From positions 1-64,000 of the forward strand of contig CANRAD010000003.1 in assembly GCA_947628505.1 (NCBI GenBank): a DNA stretch of 64,000 nucleotides, written 5' to 3'. This stretch comes from an uncultured Clostridia bacterium. Lineage in GTDB: Bacteria > Bacillota > Clostridia > Christensenellales > Borkfalkiaceae. A program made the position numbers and the translations under genes. Below the pieces are notes generated by a model. The model searched no databases. It was not told the DNA's origin and worked only from the letters and a program-made list of their open reading frames with translations. Below, piece after piece: positions 28,145 to 38,833 of the stretch. Within the stretch, counting starts at the first letter, position 1; each line of letters opens with the position of its first letter.

Positions 28145-29107
28145 GTGAACCCGTTCAAAGAACCCGAAAAATTTTTCTCCAAACCCGTTGTGGTTTGTCT
28201 GTGCGCGATTTTCTGCTGTATTTTATGGGGCAGCGCCTTTCCGTGCGTAAAAATAGGCTATAAGCTGTTCAGACTTGATACCTCTTCCTCGCCCGATCTG
28301 ATACTGTTTGCGGGCATACGCTTCACGCTTGCGGGAATGTTGGTAGTTGCGTTCGGAAGCGTCGCGAACAGAAAATTTTTAGTTCCGAAAGCTAAAAATC
28401 TATGGCGAGTGGGGTTTGTCGCGCTGTTTCAAACGGTTCTGCAATATACGTTTTTCTACATAGGTCTCGCAAATTGCGCGGGCGTTAAATCTTCTGTTTT
28501 AAACGGCCTCGGCGTGTTCTTTACGATTTTGGCCGCTTGCTTTCTGTTCAGAACGGAAAAGTTCAATATAGTTAAACTTCTCGGCTGTATTCTGGGATTC
28601 GGCGGAGTTATTCTGATAAATCTCGGCGAGGACTTTTCGTTTTCGTTCAAACTCACAGGCGAGGGCTTCATAATATTTTCCGGGCTCTCTTCGGCGATAG
28701 CCGCCGGACTCGTAAAAATCTTTTCGAAAAAGGAAAATACCGCCGCGCTGTGCGGCTGGCAGTTCTTTTTCGGCGGGCTCCTCCTCATAGTAATCGGTCT
28801 TTGCTCGGGAGGCAGAATCGACTACATGGACGCAGGCGCGGCGTTTATGCTTTTATATCTTGCGTTTCTCTCGGCGTGCGCGTTTACTCTGCAAGGGTTT
28901 CTTCTCAAATACAATCCCGTCTCGAAGGTCGCGGTGTATAAAAGCACTAATCCCCTCTTCGGCGCGCTGTTCTCCGCGGCGATTTTGGGCGAGAGCGGAC
29001 AGCTTTTGAGTTATTTCACGCTTTTGGCGCTGTTTTTGGTGTGCGCCGGCATATTTATCATAAATAAATTCGGCGAAAAATCATTCAAAATAAAAAAATC
29101 GGATTAA
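28145..29107 (+). CDS. EamA/DMT-family transporter
   Basis: 10-TM pattern, LWGSAFPCVKIG; GTG start 6 nt after TATAAT. Confidence 0.85.
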   Translation: MNPFKEPEKFFSKPVVVCLCAIFCCILWGSAFPCVKIGYKLFRLDTSSSPDLILFAGIRFTLAGMLVVAFGSVANRKFLVPKAKNLWRVGFVALFQTVLQYTFFYIGLANCAGVKSSVLNGLGVFFTILAACFLFRTEKFNIVKLLGCILGFGGVILINLGEDFSFSFKLTGEGFIIFSGLSSAIAAGLVKIFSKKENTAALCGWQFFFGGLLLIVIGLCSGGRIDYMDAGAAFMLLYLAFLSACAFTLQGFLLKYNPVSKVAVYKSTNPLFGALFSAAILGESGQLLSYFTLLALFLVCAGIFIINKFGEKSFKIKKSD

Positions 29108-29194
29108 ATTTTTCAAAAGCCGCGCGTTTTTGATTGTAAAATGCTTTTGCGTGTGTTATAATTTTCCAAGTAAAATTCTTTCAGAGGTCAAAAA

Positions 29195-29491
29195 ATGGTT
29201 GCTCTGTTGGCCGCAGGCATGAACGATACGTTATATACCGTGTATTGGGTTGTGCTGATAACATGCCTTGTACTTATTTTTCTCACCGCTTTGGTTACGG
29301 TGTTTATTGTGCTCTTCCAGAAGAGCAATTCCGACGGAATTCAGGGTATAACCGCTTCGAGCGAAACTTTCTTCGGCAAGCATCGCGGAAACAGCATCGA
29401 AGCCAAACTCAAAAAATGGACGTGGATCGCTCTTGCGGTTATGTCCGTACTCTCCATCGTAGTTTATATCGTGCAGATAATCGCACCCTGA
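29195..29491 (+). CDS. secG: Preprotein translocase subunit SecG
   Basis: Two TM helices with LFQKSNSDGIQGITASSETFFGKHRGNSIEAKLKKWT. Confidence 0.93.
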   Translation: MVALLAAGMNDTLYTVYWVVLITCLVLIFLTALVTVFIVLFQKSNSDGIQGITASSETFFGKHRGNSIEAKLKKWTWIALAVMSVLSIVVYIVQIIAP

Positions 29492-29719
29492 CAATGTTTT
29501 TACCGAGGCGGCTGAAATTGGCCGCCTTTTTTATTAACCGCAACGGGTTTTCCGGCGCGCAGACGCGAAAGGCTAAACGGCTTTGTATTCTCCGTCTTTA
29601 AAGCGAGTTTTATCTGCGCTTTGAAAGAAAGCGCGTTTATTTAAGCTCTTAAAGTAGCTTACGGCGTGAAAATCATTTTACTATCGACGGATTTGTGATA
29701 TAATGAAAAGGAAATCTTT

Positions 29720-30169
29720 ATGAAGAGTATCGCATACAACAAGTACGCTACTTACGAATACTTCATTATCGAGAAGTACGAAGCGGGAATAGCGCTCGAA
29801 GGCGCGGAGGTTAAAGCGCTCAGAAAGGGAAACTGCAATCTCAAAGACAGTTTCTGTTTTCTGCGCGGCAACGACCTCACTCTCAAAAATATGCATATTC
29901 CTCTGTACGATAAAGCGGGAGCGTTCTCGTCAAAAGATTCGAAGAGAGACAGAAAACTGCTTATGCACAAAGACGAGCTCGCCAGAATAGCCGGTAAAAT
30001 AAACGAAAAAGGCTTTACTCTCATTCCTCTTTCGCTGTATTTTTCCGGAAGCCTCGTAAAAGTGGAATTGGCGCTGTGCAAGGGCAAACAAAATTACGAC
30101 AAAAAAAGAACTATTGCCGAGAGAGACGCCAAGCGAGACCTCGACAGACAAATCAAACAATATAAATAA
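29720..30169 (+). CDS. smpB: SsrA-binding protein SmpB
   Basis: YEYFIIEKYEAGIALEGAEVKALRKGNCNLKDSF.. KKRTIAERDAKRDLDRQIK. Confidence 0.96.
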   Translation: MKSIAYNKYATYEYFIIEKYEAGIALEGAEVKALRKGNCNLKDSFCFLRGNDLTLKNMHIPLYDKAGAFSSKDSKRDRKLLMHKDELARIAGKINEKGFTLIPLSLYFSGSLVKVELALCKGKQNYDKKRTIAERDAKRDLDRQIKQYK

Positions 30170-30197
30170 GCGCTTTAAACGGCGCGGGAGCTACGTT

Positions 30198-31472
30198 ATG
30201 AAAGAAAACTATAAACCCGACACTCTTTGCGTACAGGCCGGATACTCCCCGAAAAGCGGCGAGGCAAGAATACCGCCGATCGTGCAATCCACAACGTTTT
30301 TTTACGGAAAGACGCAGGATATGGCCGACCTTTTCGACCTTAAATCCGACGGTTACTTCTATTCGAGACTCGCCAACCCCACGGTTGCGGCGTTCGAGGA
30401 GAAAGTTACCGCTCTCGAAGGCGGCGTCTGCGGCATAGCATGTTCTTCGGGAATGTCCGCTACGGCGCTTGCCGTTATGACGGTGGCCGGCGCGGGAGAC
30501 AATATTCTTTCGTCCGCCGCGGTTTACGGAGGAACTTATAACCTCTTTTCCACCACTTTGCCGAAGCTCGGGATAGAATGTAGGTTTTTCGATCCCGACG
30601 CGCCCAAAGAGGAAATCGAAAAGCTCATAGACGAGAGGACGAAACTAATATTCACGGAGACCGTGGCCAATCCTTCCATAGTTGTTCTCGACTTCGAAAA
30701 GATAGCCTCGATATCTCGAAAATACGGCGTGCTGTTCGCCGTGGACAACACTCTCGCGACGCCGATTTTATGCAATCCGTTCAAGTGGGGCGCGAACCTC
30801 ATAGTGCACTCCTCTTCAAAATATCTCGACGGCCATGCAGCCGCCCTCGGCGGGGTTATTGTAGACGGCGGAAACTTCGACTTCAAAGGCAATAAAAGAT
30901 ACCTCTCTTTCAACGTTCCCGACGAAAGCTACCACGGTCTCGTATATTCCGAACTGCCCGTGGCGTTCGGCACGAAGTGCAGAGCGCAGATGATAAGGGA
31001 TTTCGGCGCGATTATGAGCCCTCAAAACGCATTCTTATCGTATATAGGCTGCGATACGCTCGCGCTGAGAATGGAGAGACACTCCTCGAATGCGGCGAAA
31101 GTTGCGGCGTATCTTGAAAAGCATCCTAAAATAGAATGGATAAACCATCCGTCGCTCGCGGGCAACAAATATCATGAACTCGCCGCAAAATATATGCCTT
31201 GCGGACAGGGCGGAATGATGAGTTTCGGTATAAAGGGAAGCGTTTCCAAATGCGCGACGTTTATGGAATCGCTCAAACTCATAACTCAGGAAACGCACGT
31301 TGCGGACGTCAGAAGCTGCGTTCTGCACCCCGCTTCCACCACGCACAGACAACTTTCGGAAGAAGATCTGAAAGCGGCGGGCGTGCCCCACAATCTCGTA
31401 AGGCTCTCCGTCGGGATTGAAAACGCGGAGGACATAATCGCCGATTTGGAGCAAGCGCTCGGAAAAGTTTGA
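30198..31472 (+). CDS. metY: O-acetylhomoserine sulfhydrylase / Cys-Met metabolism PLP enzyme
   Basis: DTLCVQAGYSPKSGEARIPPIVQSTTFFY, SRLANPTVAAFEEKVTALEGG, HSSSKYLDGHAAALGGVIVDGG. Confidence 0.9.
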   Translation: MKENYKPDTLCVQAGYSPKSGEARIPPIVQSTTFFYGKTQDMADLFDLKSDGYFYSRLANPTVAAFEEKVTALEGGVCGIACSSGMSATALAVMTVAGAGDNILSSAAVYGGTYNLFSTTLPKLGIECRFFDPDAPKEEIEKLIDERTKLIFTETVANPSIVVLDFEKIASISRKYGVLFAVDNTLATPILCNPFKWGANLIVHSSSKYLDGHAAALGGVIVDGGNFDFKGNKRYLSFNVPDESYHGLVYSELPVAFGTKCRAQMIRDFGAIMSPQNAFLSYIGCDTLALRMERHSSNAAKVAAYLEKHPKIEWINHPSLAGNKYHELAAKYMPCGQGGMMSFGIKGSVSKCATFMESLKLITQETHVADVRSCVLHPASTTHRQLSEEDLKAAGVPHNLVRLSVGIENAEDIIADLEQALGKV

Positions 31473-31490
31473 TTTATAGACGAGGTTACA

Positions 31491-32414
31491 ATGCCCATAG
31501 TTATTGATAAAGATCTGCCGGCCTACAAAATTCTGACGGGCGAACGCATTTTCGTTATGGATAAGGAGCGTGCGTGCGGACAAGACATAAGGCCGATAGA
31601 GATTGCGATTTTAAATCTTATGCCCACAAAAGAGACGACCGAAACGCAGTTCATGCGGCTTTTGTCGAACTCTCCTTTGCAGGTGAACATAACGCTTGTA
31701 AAAACCTCTTCTTACTGCGCAACACACGTAGACCAAGGTCATCTCGAAAAATTTTATAAGTCTTTCGCCGAAATCGAAAACAGCAAGTTCGACGGCATGA
31801 TAATCACCGGCGCGCCCGTCGAAAACATGCCTTTCGAAAAAGTTGCGTATTGGAAGGAGCTCGAAGAAATCCTCGAATGGACGAAATCGAACGTTACTTC
31901 CACTCTCTTCATATGCTGGGGCGCGCAAGCGGCTCTCCACTATTTTTACGGCATAAAAAAACACCCTCTTAAAGAGAAGTGTTTCGGTATTTTTGCCCAT
32001 CAACGAATAAGAGACGGCGTTGCGGAACCGCTGATGAGAGGTATTTCGGACGAGTTCCATATGCCACATTCGAGGCATACGATAATCTACGCAAAGGACA
32101 TACTGCACGTAAAGGAACTTAAAATCCTCGCCTATTCGAAACGCGCGGGGGCCTCGATAATCAAAAGCTCGGACAACAGACAAGTTTTCGTTACGGGGCA
32201 TATGGAATATGACAGATACACTCTCAAAAACGAGTATGAACGGGACAAGGCCAAGGGCCTCGACATAAAACCGCCCGTCAACTACTTTGCGGACGGCGAT
32301 ATGAAAGAAGTCAAGATGAATTGGTCCTCAACCGCCAATCTCTTTTACATAAATTGGCTGAATTACTACGTATATCAGGCCACTCCCTACGATATAAACG
32401 AAATAGAAAAATAA
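31491..32414 (+). CDS. metA: Homoserine O-acyltransferase (MetA family)
   Basis: LNLMPTKETTETQFMRLLSNSPLQVNITLV, GAPVENMPFEKVAYW, FICWGAQAALHYFYG. Confidence 0.95.
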   Translation: MPIVIDKDLPAYKILTGERIFVMDKERACGQDIRPIEIAILNLMPTKETTETQFMRLLSNSPLQVNITLVKTSSYCATHVDQGHLEKFYKSFAEIENSKFDGMIITGAPVENMPFEKVAYWKELEEILEWTKSNVTSTLFICWGAQAALHYFYGIKKHPLKEKCFGIFAHQRIRDGVAEPLMRGISDEFHMPHSRHTIIYAKDILHVKELKILAYSKRAGASIIKSSDNRQVFVTGHMEYDRYTLKNEYERDKAKGLDIKPPVNYFADGDMKEVKMNWSSTANLFYINWLNYYVYQATPYDINEIEK

Positions 32415-32423
32415 AAAGCATGC

Positions 32424-32467
32424 AAAACGGCTCCGCGAATAAAATCGCGGAGCCGTTTGTCTTTTTA
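32424..32467. terminator. Terminator between metA and the protease gene
   Basis: aaacggctccgcgaataaaatcgcggagccgttt then T-rich. Confidence 0.8.
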
Positions 32468-33733
32468 AGTGCAATATCTGAAATTGGGCAGAGTTTCTAC
32501 CTCTATATCTTCCCCGCCGCGACTGACGGTGTAGACTACCGTGCTCGTCATTCTCGCAGACAGCAGCACGTCGTCAAGAAGATAATATCTGTCCGTCGCG
32601 ACGTCTTCGACCACTTTGCCGCCGTCTTTTATCTTTATGTTTTTAATCACATCGCCTTTGTGAAGATCGCCGACGGTATAGGTAACCACGATTTTGTCCT
32701 TTATTCTCGTTACTCCGGCGTCGACGTCGAAATAAGCCGAACTCGTATACTCGTAATTAGTGGGGAATACGGCTTTTCGCACTCCGTATAAGCCGTTCGT
32801 CGATCCATAGCCGTCCAGCATAAGTTTATAAAGCCTTTTTACATAGCTTCCGCAGAGCGCATATCCGATGCCCTGCGTATTGTCGTCGCTGTTGCGCGAA
32901 TTGACTATTCCCATTATCTCGCCCGAAAGGTTGAACAGCGCGCCCCCGGAATTGCCGCTGTTGACGGAAGCGTCCGTTCTCATAACTCTGTAATATTTCT
33001 GATTGTTATAAAGCGACGACAGATTTATCGCTATCGTTTCGCTCTCCTTGGTTATTATTCCGGAAGTAACCGAAAAACCTTCGAGTTCGGGATTGCCTAT
33101 AGTGTATACCGCCTCGCCCGCAAACACCTCGTCCGAGGAAGAAAATTCGGCCGCGCGAACGTCGCTGTTTCTGATAAGTTCGCTGTCCGTTATTTTAAGC
33201 AACGCCATATCGTACGATACCGAAGCGCCGACAAGCTCCGCCGGCACTCTGTAATCTTCGTTTTGGGGACTTTCCATGCCGTATAAAAGCACGAACACAT
33301 CCCTCGAATACGTGTACAGCGAAGAATCGTCGTAAACTATATGACAATTTGTCAATACGTATGCGGAGCCCTGCGCTTTATCGACTTCCACGATAACTCC
33401 GCCGCCCACCTGATAGTATGACGAGCCGTCGGAGTATTCGAGCACGGCGTAAACGCTGACGCTCGAAAGCAACGAGCGGTTTATCGCGGTTTTAAGTGAA
33501 GACGCTTTTTCGAGGTCTCCGCCGTCGTAATTCATATATTCTTTGAGAAATTCAAGGAGAGAGAGCTTTGCCTTGCCCTCTTTTTCGAGTTCCTCATTTG
33601 CCGCTGCGTAAATATCGTAAATATCCAGATCCCGACCGGCTCTGCCGTCAACGCCGTCGGCTCCGGCGGCGCAGCCCGCAAATACGCAAAGGCCTATGCA
33701 TACGGCAAGAATGGACGCCAATATTTTTTTCAA
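32465..33733 (-). CDS. Trypsin-like (HtrA-type) serine protease lipoprotein
   Basis: Lipobox FAGCAAG; triad context VLTNCHIVYDDS, YDMALLKI, SVNSGNSGGALFN. Confidence 0.88.
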   Translation of the reverse strand: MKKILASILAVCIGLCVFAGCAAGADGVDGRAGRDLDIYDIYAAANEELEKEGKAKLSLLEFLKEYMNYDGGDLEKASSLKTAINRSLLSSVSVYAVLEYSDGSSYYQVGGGVIVEVDKAQGSAYVLTNCHIVYDDSSLYTYSRDVFVLLYGMESPQNEDYRVPAELVGASVSYDMALLKITDSELIRNSDVRAAEFSSSDEVFAGEAVYTIGNPELEGFSVTSGIITKESETIAINLSSLYNNQKYYRVMRTDASVNSGNSGGALFNLSGEIMGIVNSRNSDDNTQGIGYALCGSYVKRLYKLMLDGYGSTNGLYGVRKAVFPTNYEYTSSAYFDVDAGVTRIKDKIVVTYTVGDLHKGDVIKNIKIKDGGKVVEDVATDRYYLLDDVLLSARMTSTVVYTVSRGGEDIEVETLPNFRYCT

Positions 33734-33767
33734 CAGAAACCTCCTGACAAGCGGTGTATCGTTAATT

Positions 33768-34985
33768 TCAAAGATTTATCCCGTTTTTCCTTAAAAGTTC
33801 GCGCGCCGTGTCCACGCTGTCGGTGCCGGTGGAATTTTTTACGGGCGCAAATTCTCTTTCCCTCTCCACTTCGTAGGCGAGACAGCTTCCCATGAGTTTC
33901 ACCATATCTACGACAAGCGTTTCGAACTTATAACCGCAAGGCTCTTCCGGCTTTACTTTGACGCCGTTTTCGATGTGCGCTATGGACTTTTCGGCAAGAT
34001 GATAGGGAAGTTTTCCGGACAACGTGGCGTTCAAATCGTGCACGTTGAAGAGATAATTCAAAGTTACGCCGTATCTGAAAACGAGCTCGCCCTTCTTCTT
34101 TTTGTTTTTGAGCTTTTCGGGCATTTCGTAGTATTCGACTATGGCGGGCTTGCCGTTTTCGGTGCACAAAACGCCCACCTTTTCGTCCGCGCTGACCTTT
34201 TTGACCACTTTCGCGCCGCAACGGCACTGCTTCAAAACCGTTGCGCCTATAAAGGCGGGATCGCATATGCGTTGAAGCACATTGTCAACCGAATATACGT
34301 TGAGCCATTCGATATTTTCGCGCTCGATGACTTTATTGAGACCGCTGTTTATCAAAGATGAATACCACCCGCCGTTGCCGTTGGGCGCAAGAGATACGCG
34401 GTATTTTTCGTCGAGGAAAATCTTGCCGTCGAAATCGCAAGTGGGCGCAACGTCCTGTATGAAAAAGTGCACTCTGTCCTTCGGATATCCGAAAAACTCG
34501 TGTTCTTCGAAAAAAGCCACCGTTTCGGCGTTGTTGGTTACGCTCGTCATTATGAACAGCGGGAAGTTTCTGCCCGTTATCTTGGTTACTTCCTTTATGT
34601 TGTTCATCTGCTGTTCGAAAATCGAGAGCTCGCGCGTTACGCCTATATTGAACATTCCCTTGGGCTTATTGAAACCGAGGCGGGTTCCCTGTCCGCCGGC
34701 AAGAAGAACGGCGCCTATTTTTCCCTCCGAAAGGAGATTTAACCCGACCGTTTCGAACTGCATTCTTCTGCGGGCTATTTCCTGCACGGTTACGGCGTTT
34801 ATCGGCGCCAACTTCCCGAGCACTCTCGTCTCGTTCTTTTTTATGTTTTTGAGAATGGAAAAATTCGTGTTTTCTATATCGTTCAAAAGCGCGGTTTTTT
34901 GCTCCTGAGTGAGTTCTTCGAAATATTCGAGAAGCTGTTCCTGACCGCGTATTTTCAAAATTTCTTTGGCTCTGGCGTAATTCAT
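33768..34985 (-). CDS. UDP-N-acetylglucosamine/UTP-sugar pyrophosphorylase family uridylyltransferase
   Basis: AVLLAGGQGTRLGFNKPKGMFNIG, APNGNGGWYSSLINSGL, VNVYSVDNVLQRICDPAFIG. Confidence 0.9.
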   Translation of the reverse strand: MNYARAKEILKIRGQEQLLEYFEELTQEQKTALLNDIENTNFSILKNIKKNETRVLGKLAPINAVTVQEIARRRMQFETVGLNLLSEGKIGAVLLAGGQGTRLGFNKPKGMFNIGVTRELSIFEQQMNNIKEVTKITGRNFPLFIMTSVTNNAETVAFFEEHEFFGYPKDRVHFFIQDVAPTCDFDGKIFLDEKYRVSLAPNGNGGWYSSLINSGLNKVIERENIEWLNVYSVDNVLQRICDPAFIGATVLKQCRCGAKVVKKVSADEKVGVLCTENGKPAIVEYYEMPEKLKNKKKKGELVFRYGVTLNYLFNVHDLNATLSGKLPYHLAEKSIAHIENGVKVKPEEPCGYKFETLVVDMVKLMGSCLAYEVEREREFAPVKNSTGTDSVDTARELLRKNGINL

Positions 34986-35166
34986 TACCCTTCCTCTCAT
35001 ACGGCGCACGCGCTTTACGGACGCCTTTATACTCTGTTTATTATATAATATTGTTAAAATTATGTCAATAAAAATATGAAAATAGCCGCAAGGTATTGAA
35101 ATTTAAAAATAGTTGGTATATAATGATATAAGGAAAATTTTTAGGGTAATCCCCTCGAGGTAAAAT

Positions 35167-35667
35167 ATGTTCAGTTATTGCCCGGAATGCGGAGAAAAAC
35201 TCATAGTCAAATACGCCGAAGGAGAAGGCATCGTGCCTTTTTGCAAAAATTGCGGCGTTTTCAGATTTCCCCAATACGCCGTGGCCGTAAGCATGGTCGT
35301 TACGAACAGAGCGAAAGATAAAATTCTGCTCGCGAAGCACTGCGGTCAGGACGAATATATTCTGTTTGCCGGATACGTCAAAAAAGGCGAAACCGCCGAA
35401 AAAGCCGTAACGCGCGAATTCAAGGAAGAGACAAAACTCAATACCGTTAAATACAAGTATATGTCTTCAAGGTATCATGAGCCCAAGAACGTTCTTATGT
35501 TCAACTTCCTCATAATTGCGGAAAACGGCGAACCAGTTATTGACGAAAAGGAAATCGAAGAAGTAAAATGGTTCGATTTCGACGACGCGCTCGCCGCCGT
35601 AAAGAAAGATTCGACCGCGGAGGCGTTTTTGAAAAACGCTCTCGGCGAAATAAAAAAATTCAACTGA
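35167..35667 (+). CDS. NUDIX hydrolase with N-terminal zinc ribbon
   Basis: MFSYCPECGEKL..PFCKNCG; NUDIX box GYVKKGETAEKAVTREFKEETKL. Confidence 0.88.
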   Translation: MFSYCPECGEKLIVKYAEGEGIVPFCKNCGVFRFPQYAVAVSMVVTNRAKDKILLAKHCGQDEYILFAGYVKKGETAEKAVTREFKEETKLNTVKYKYMSSRYHEPKNVLMFNFLIIAENGEPVIDEKEIEEVKWFDFDDALAAVKKDSTAEAFLKNALGEIKKFN

Positions 35668-35683
35668 AAGGAGATATGTTAAA

Positions 35684-36280
35684 ATGTTACTTGCAGACAA
35701 CAATCTGCCGCTTATCGTAGGGCTTTCCGTGGGCGGAGGCGTTCTGTTGCTCTTAATCATAGCAATAGTCGCGTGGTATTTTTCGACGCACAACAGATTT
35801 ATTCAACTGAGAAATTCGGTTGAAGAGGCCTACTCCACCATGGACGTTTACCTCAAAAAGCGTTTCGATATGATTCCCAACTTAGTGGAGACCGTAAAAG
35901 GTTACGCGAAACACGAAAGCGACGTGCTTACGGGCATTACGAAAGCGCGCGCAAACGTTGAAGCGGCAACGACGACGGCGGAAAAACTCGAAGCCAACGC
36001 AGAACTTACGAGGGCATTGAGAAACATGAACTTAGTCGTGGAAAATTATCCCGACCTGAAAGCAAACACGAATTTCCTCGATTTGCAAAACGCTTTGCGG
36101 GCGACCGAGGGCGAAATAGCCAATGCCCGCAAATATTACAACGCCGTTACGAAGGCTTTCAACACGAAGAGAGAAACCATTCCTTCGAGCATCGTGGCAA
36201 AACGTATGAAGCTCGAAAAACAGCCCTACTTCGAAGTTGAAGACGTAGCGGAAAGGAAAAACGTTACTGTCAAATTCTGA
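35684..36280 (+). CDS. lemA: LemA family protein
   Basis: FIQLRNSVEEAYSTMDVYLKKRFDMIPNLVETVKGYAKHE, YNAVTKAFNTKRETIPSSIVA. Confidence 0.95.
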   Translation: MLLADNNLPLIVGLSVGGGVLLLLIIAIVAWYFSTHNRFIQLRNSVEEAYSTMDVYLKKRFDMIPNLVETVKGYAKHESDVLTGITKARANVEAATTTAEKLEANAELTRALRNMNLVVENYPDLKANTNFLDLQNALRATEGEIANARKYYNAVTKAFNTKRETIPSSIVAKRMKLEKQPYFEVEDVAERKNVTVKF

Positions 36281-36334
36281 TTTTTGCCGGGCGTGCGTAT
36301 AGTTCCGCACGCCCGGACATAACGGAGAGATTAG

Positions 36335-38245
36335 ATGAAAAAACTCAGAAGAGCGCCGCTTTATTTTGCGGCGGCGTTTATCCTCGCGCTGTTGACGGTT
36401 GCCGTCCTCTTTATCTGCCCGCAAACCAAAAACGTCTCCGCGGCGACAAACGATTCGTATTTTACGCACATATCCCGCTATGACGTTACCATGGACGTGG
36501 ACGCTTCGAGAAAGATAAACATAACAGAGGACATAACGGTAGACTTCCACAGAAACGCCGCCATGATAAGGGATATTCCCGTCAACGCCGGTGAATCGGT
36601 TAAAAATCTCAGCATAAACGAGATAACCGAAACGGGCGAGCTTACGGACGTGGAATACAACGTATATTACGAAAACTACGAGGTGCTTCGTCTCGATATC
36701 GGCGGCGACGATTTGAAATTCGAAGAGCATACTTACCGCATTAAATACGATTACATACTCTCGTCTTCGCCCGAAGGCGAAAACACGATAGCGCTTGCTC
36801 CGATAGGCGCGGGGAATGTGCGGACCGTATACGACGTCAACGTTAAAATTCTTCTGCCGGACGGCTACAAAGACTGTATTGCGTTCACGCAGAAAAACGG
36901 TCAGAAAATCGATAGTTTCACGCCCGAGTCGACTACCGAAAGCGGCAGAACCGTTCTGACTCTTCACGTGGACGAGATAGACGCCGGCACAGCTTTGAGA
37001 TGGGATCTGAACTTCAACGCCGGTGTTTTGGGATATTCTTTCGATATTACTCCCTATTATTTCGTTATCGCAATCGGCGTGCTGTTCATAATAATTATCC
37101 TCATAAAGCTGCTCTTCTTCAACAAGAGCATATTGACTCCCGTCGTCAATTTCGAGGCCCCGGACAAGATGGATCCGCTCATCATGGGCAAACTGATAGA
37201 CAACAAAGTCAACAGCGAGGACATAACTTCCCTCATCTTCTATTGGGCGGACAAAGGATATGTTAAAATCGCTCTGCCGGACATAAAGGAAAATCCCGGA
37301 GCCGAGCCTACGATAATCAGAATAGCGAAAGAATTGCCGGCAATGAGCCCCGACTACGAACAGGCGATGTATAAAGGGTTGTTTACTCAGGGAGACAGCG
37401 TTTCGCCCTCGAATATGGCGGGATATTTCGCCGGAACTTCCCTTCGCGTAACCAAAATGGTAAACGAGCGCGCCAAAGGCCTTTACAGCAGCATGAGCAT
37501 AGGCATTTCGGTGATATTCGCCTTGCTCGGAAGCATTATATTGGGGCTTGCTCCTCTTCTCATTGGGTTTACGGTCAATTCCGCGCTTGTATATTTTTAC
37601 AGTTTCATAGCAGTTATACCCGCTCTCGTTCTATACGGGCTGTGCGAGACGGTGGCCTACAACAAACTTAAAAACAAGAAATCGAAAAGCATACTTTATT
37701 ACTGTCTGCTCGGTCTTGCGGTGGCGGCGTGCGCCGGACTTTATACGCTTCTTATACCCAACGCGCTTATCCCGCTTGTTCCCAAAATCATATTGAGCGG
37801 TTTGGGATTTGCCGTTTCGGCGTTCTCCGTGATAATTGTCAGCCGCACTCCCGACTACACGAAGAAACTCAATGATATTTTGGGTTTCAGAAATTTCATA
37901 ATGCTTGCGGAAAAGGACAGATTGGAGGCGTTGATAGACGAAAATCCGCAAATCTACTACCACGTTCTTCCTTATGCGCAAGTGCTCGGGGTTTCGGACA
38001 AATGGGAAGACAAGTTCAAGGACCTCACAATTCCGCCTCCGAGTTGGGCAGTCAACGATTTTTACAGCTCTTACTTCGAGTTTACACTCATAAATTCAAT
38101 GATAAGGCACTCGATTTCGAAAATAAACACAAGGCTCGTTATGAAGCCGTCGTCTTCCGGACTGAGCGGCGGAAGCGGCTCCGGCGGAAGGTTCGGAGGC
38201 TTCTCCGGCGGAGGACACGGCGGAGGCGGCGTTTCATTCAGATAA
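36335..38245 (+). CDS. DUF2207-domain membrane protein with Gly-rich C-terminus
   Basis: Signal peptide; YFTHISRYDVTMDVDASRKINITEDITVDF; C-terminal SGGSGSGGRFGGFSGGGHGGGGVSFR; follows lemA. Confidence 0.9.
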   Translation: MKKLRRAPLYFAAAFILALLTVAVLFICPQTKNVSAATNDSYFTHISRYDVTMDVDASRKINITEDITVDFHRNAAMIRDIPVNAGESVKNLSINEITETGELTDVEYNVYYENYEVLRLDIGGDDLKFEEHTYRIKYDYILSSSPEGENTIALAPIGAGNVRTVYDVNVKILLPDGYKDCIAFTQKNGQKIDSFTPESTTESGRTVLTLHVDEIDAGTALRWDLNFNAGVLGYSFDITPYYFVIAIGVLFIIIILIKLLFFNKSILTPVVNFEAPDKMDPLIMGKLIDNKVNSEDITSLIFYWADKGYVKIALPDIKENPGAEPTIIRIAKELPAMSPDYEQAMYKGLFTQGDSVSPSNMAGYFAGTSLRVTKMVNERAKGLYSSMSIGISVIFALLGSIILGLAPLLIGFTVNSALVYFYSFIAVIPALVLYGLCETVAYNKLKNKKSKSILYYCLLGLAVAACAGLYTLLIPNALIPLVPKIILSGLGFAVSAFSVIIVSRTPDYTKKLNDILGFRNFIMLAEKDRLEALIDENPQIYYHVLPYAQVLGVSDKWEDKFKDLTIPPPSWAVNDFYSSYFEFTLINSMIRHSISKINTRLVMKPSSSGLSGGSGSGGRFGGFSGGGHGGGGVSFR

Positions 38246-38289
38246 AAATAAGGACGGGTTCCCCGTCCTTTTACTTTGCAGTCAAGTTG

Positions 38290-38733
38290 TTATTCAGCTT
38301 TGACGTCCACCTTTATCTTGGCGGAAACGCCTTCCATGAGTTTGAGTTCGATATCGTAAACGCCCACGTTCTTTATCGGCTGGGGCACGACGATCTTCTT
38401 TTTATCGACCGCATATCCCGCCGCCGCAAGCGCATCGGATATGTTTGACGAAGTTACGGAGCCGAACACTTTTCCGCCTTGCCCCGCCTTTATGCTCACG
38501 ACGAAAGTTTTTCCGCCGATAGTTGCGGCAAGCTCGCGAATGGCCTTTGCCTCCTCCGCTTTGTGATATTCCGAAGCCGATTTCTTCATGGATATATCGT
38601 TGAGTTTGGAAGCGGTGGCCGCTTCCGCAAATCCCTTTTTTATGAGAAAGTTTCTGGCATAGCCCTCGTTTACTTCGACTACGTCGCCTTTCTTGCCCTG
38701 TCCTTTTACGTCCTGAATAAGTATTACTTTCAT
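38290..38733 (-). CDS. rplI: 50S ribosomal protein L9
   Basis: MKVILIQDVKGQGKKGDVVEVNEGYARNFLIKKGFA. Confidence 0.97.
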   Translation of the reverse strand: MKVILIQDVKGQGKKGDVVEVNEGYARNFLIKKGFAEAATASKLNDISMKKSASEYHKAEEAKAIRELAATIGGKTFVVSIKAGQGGKVFGSVTSSNISDALAAAGYAVDKKKIVVPQPIKNVGVYDIELKLMEGVSAKIKVDVKAE

Positions 38734-38833
38734 AGCGTTTTCTCCTACGTTTATTTTATTGCATCGAACGCGTTTTGTCAAGGCATTGGTATAATCCGAA
38801 ACCCGCCTGCTCAAAATAACTTGGGAGGTGTTT

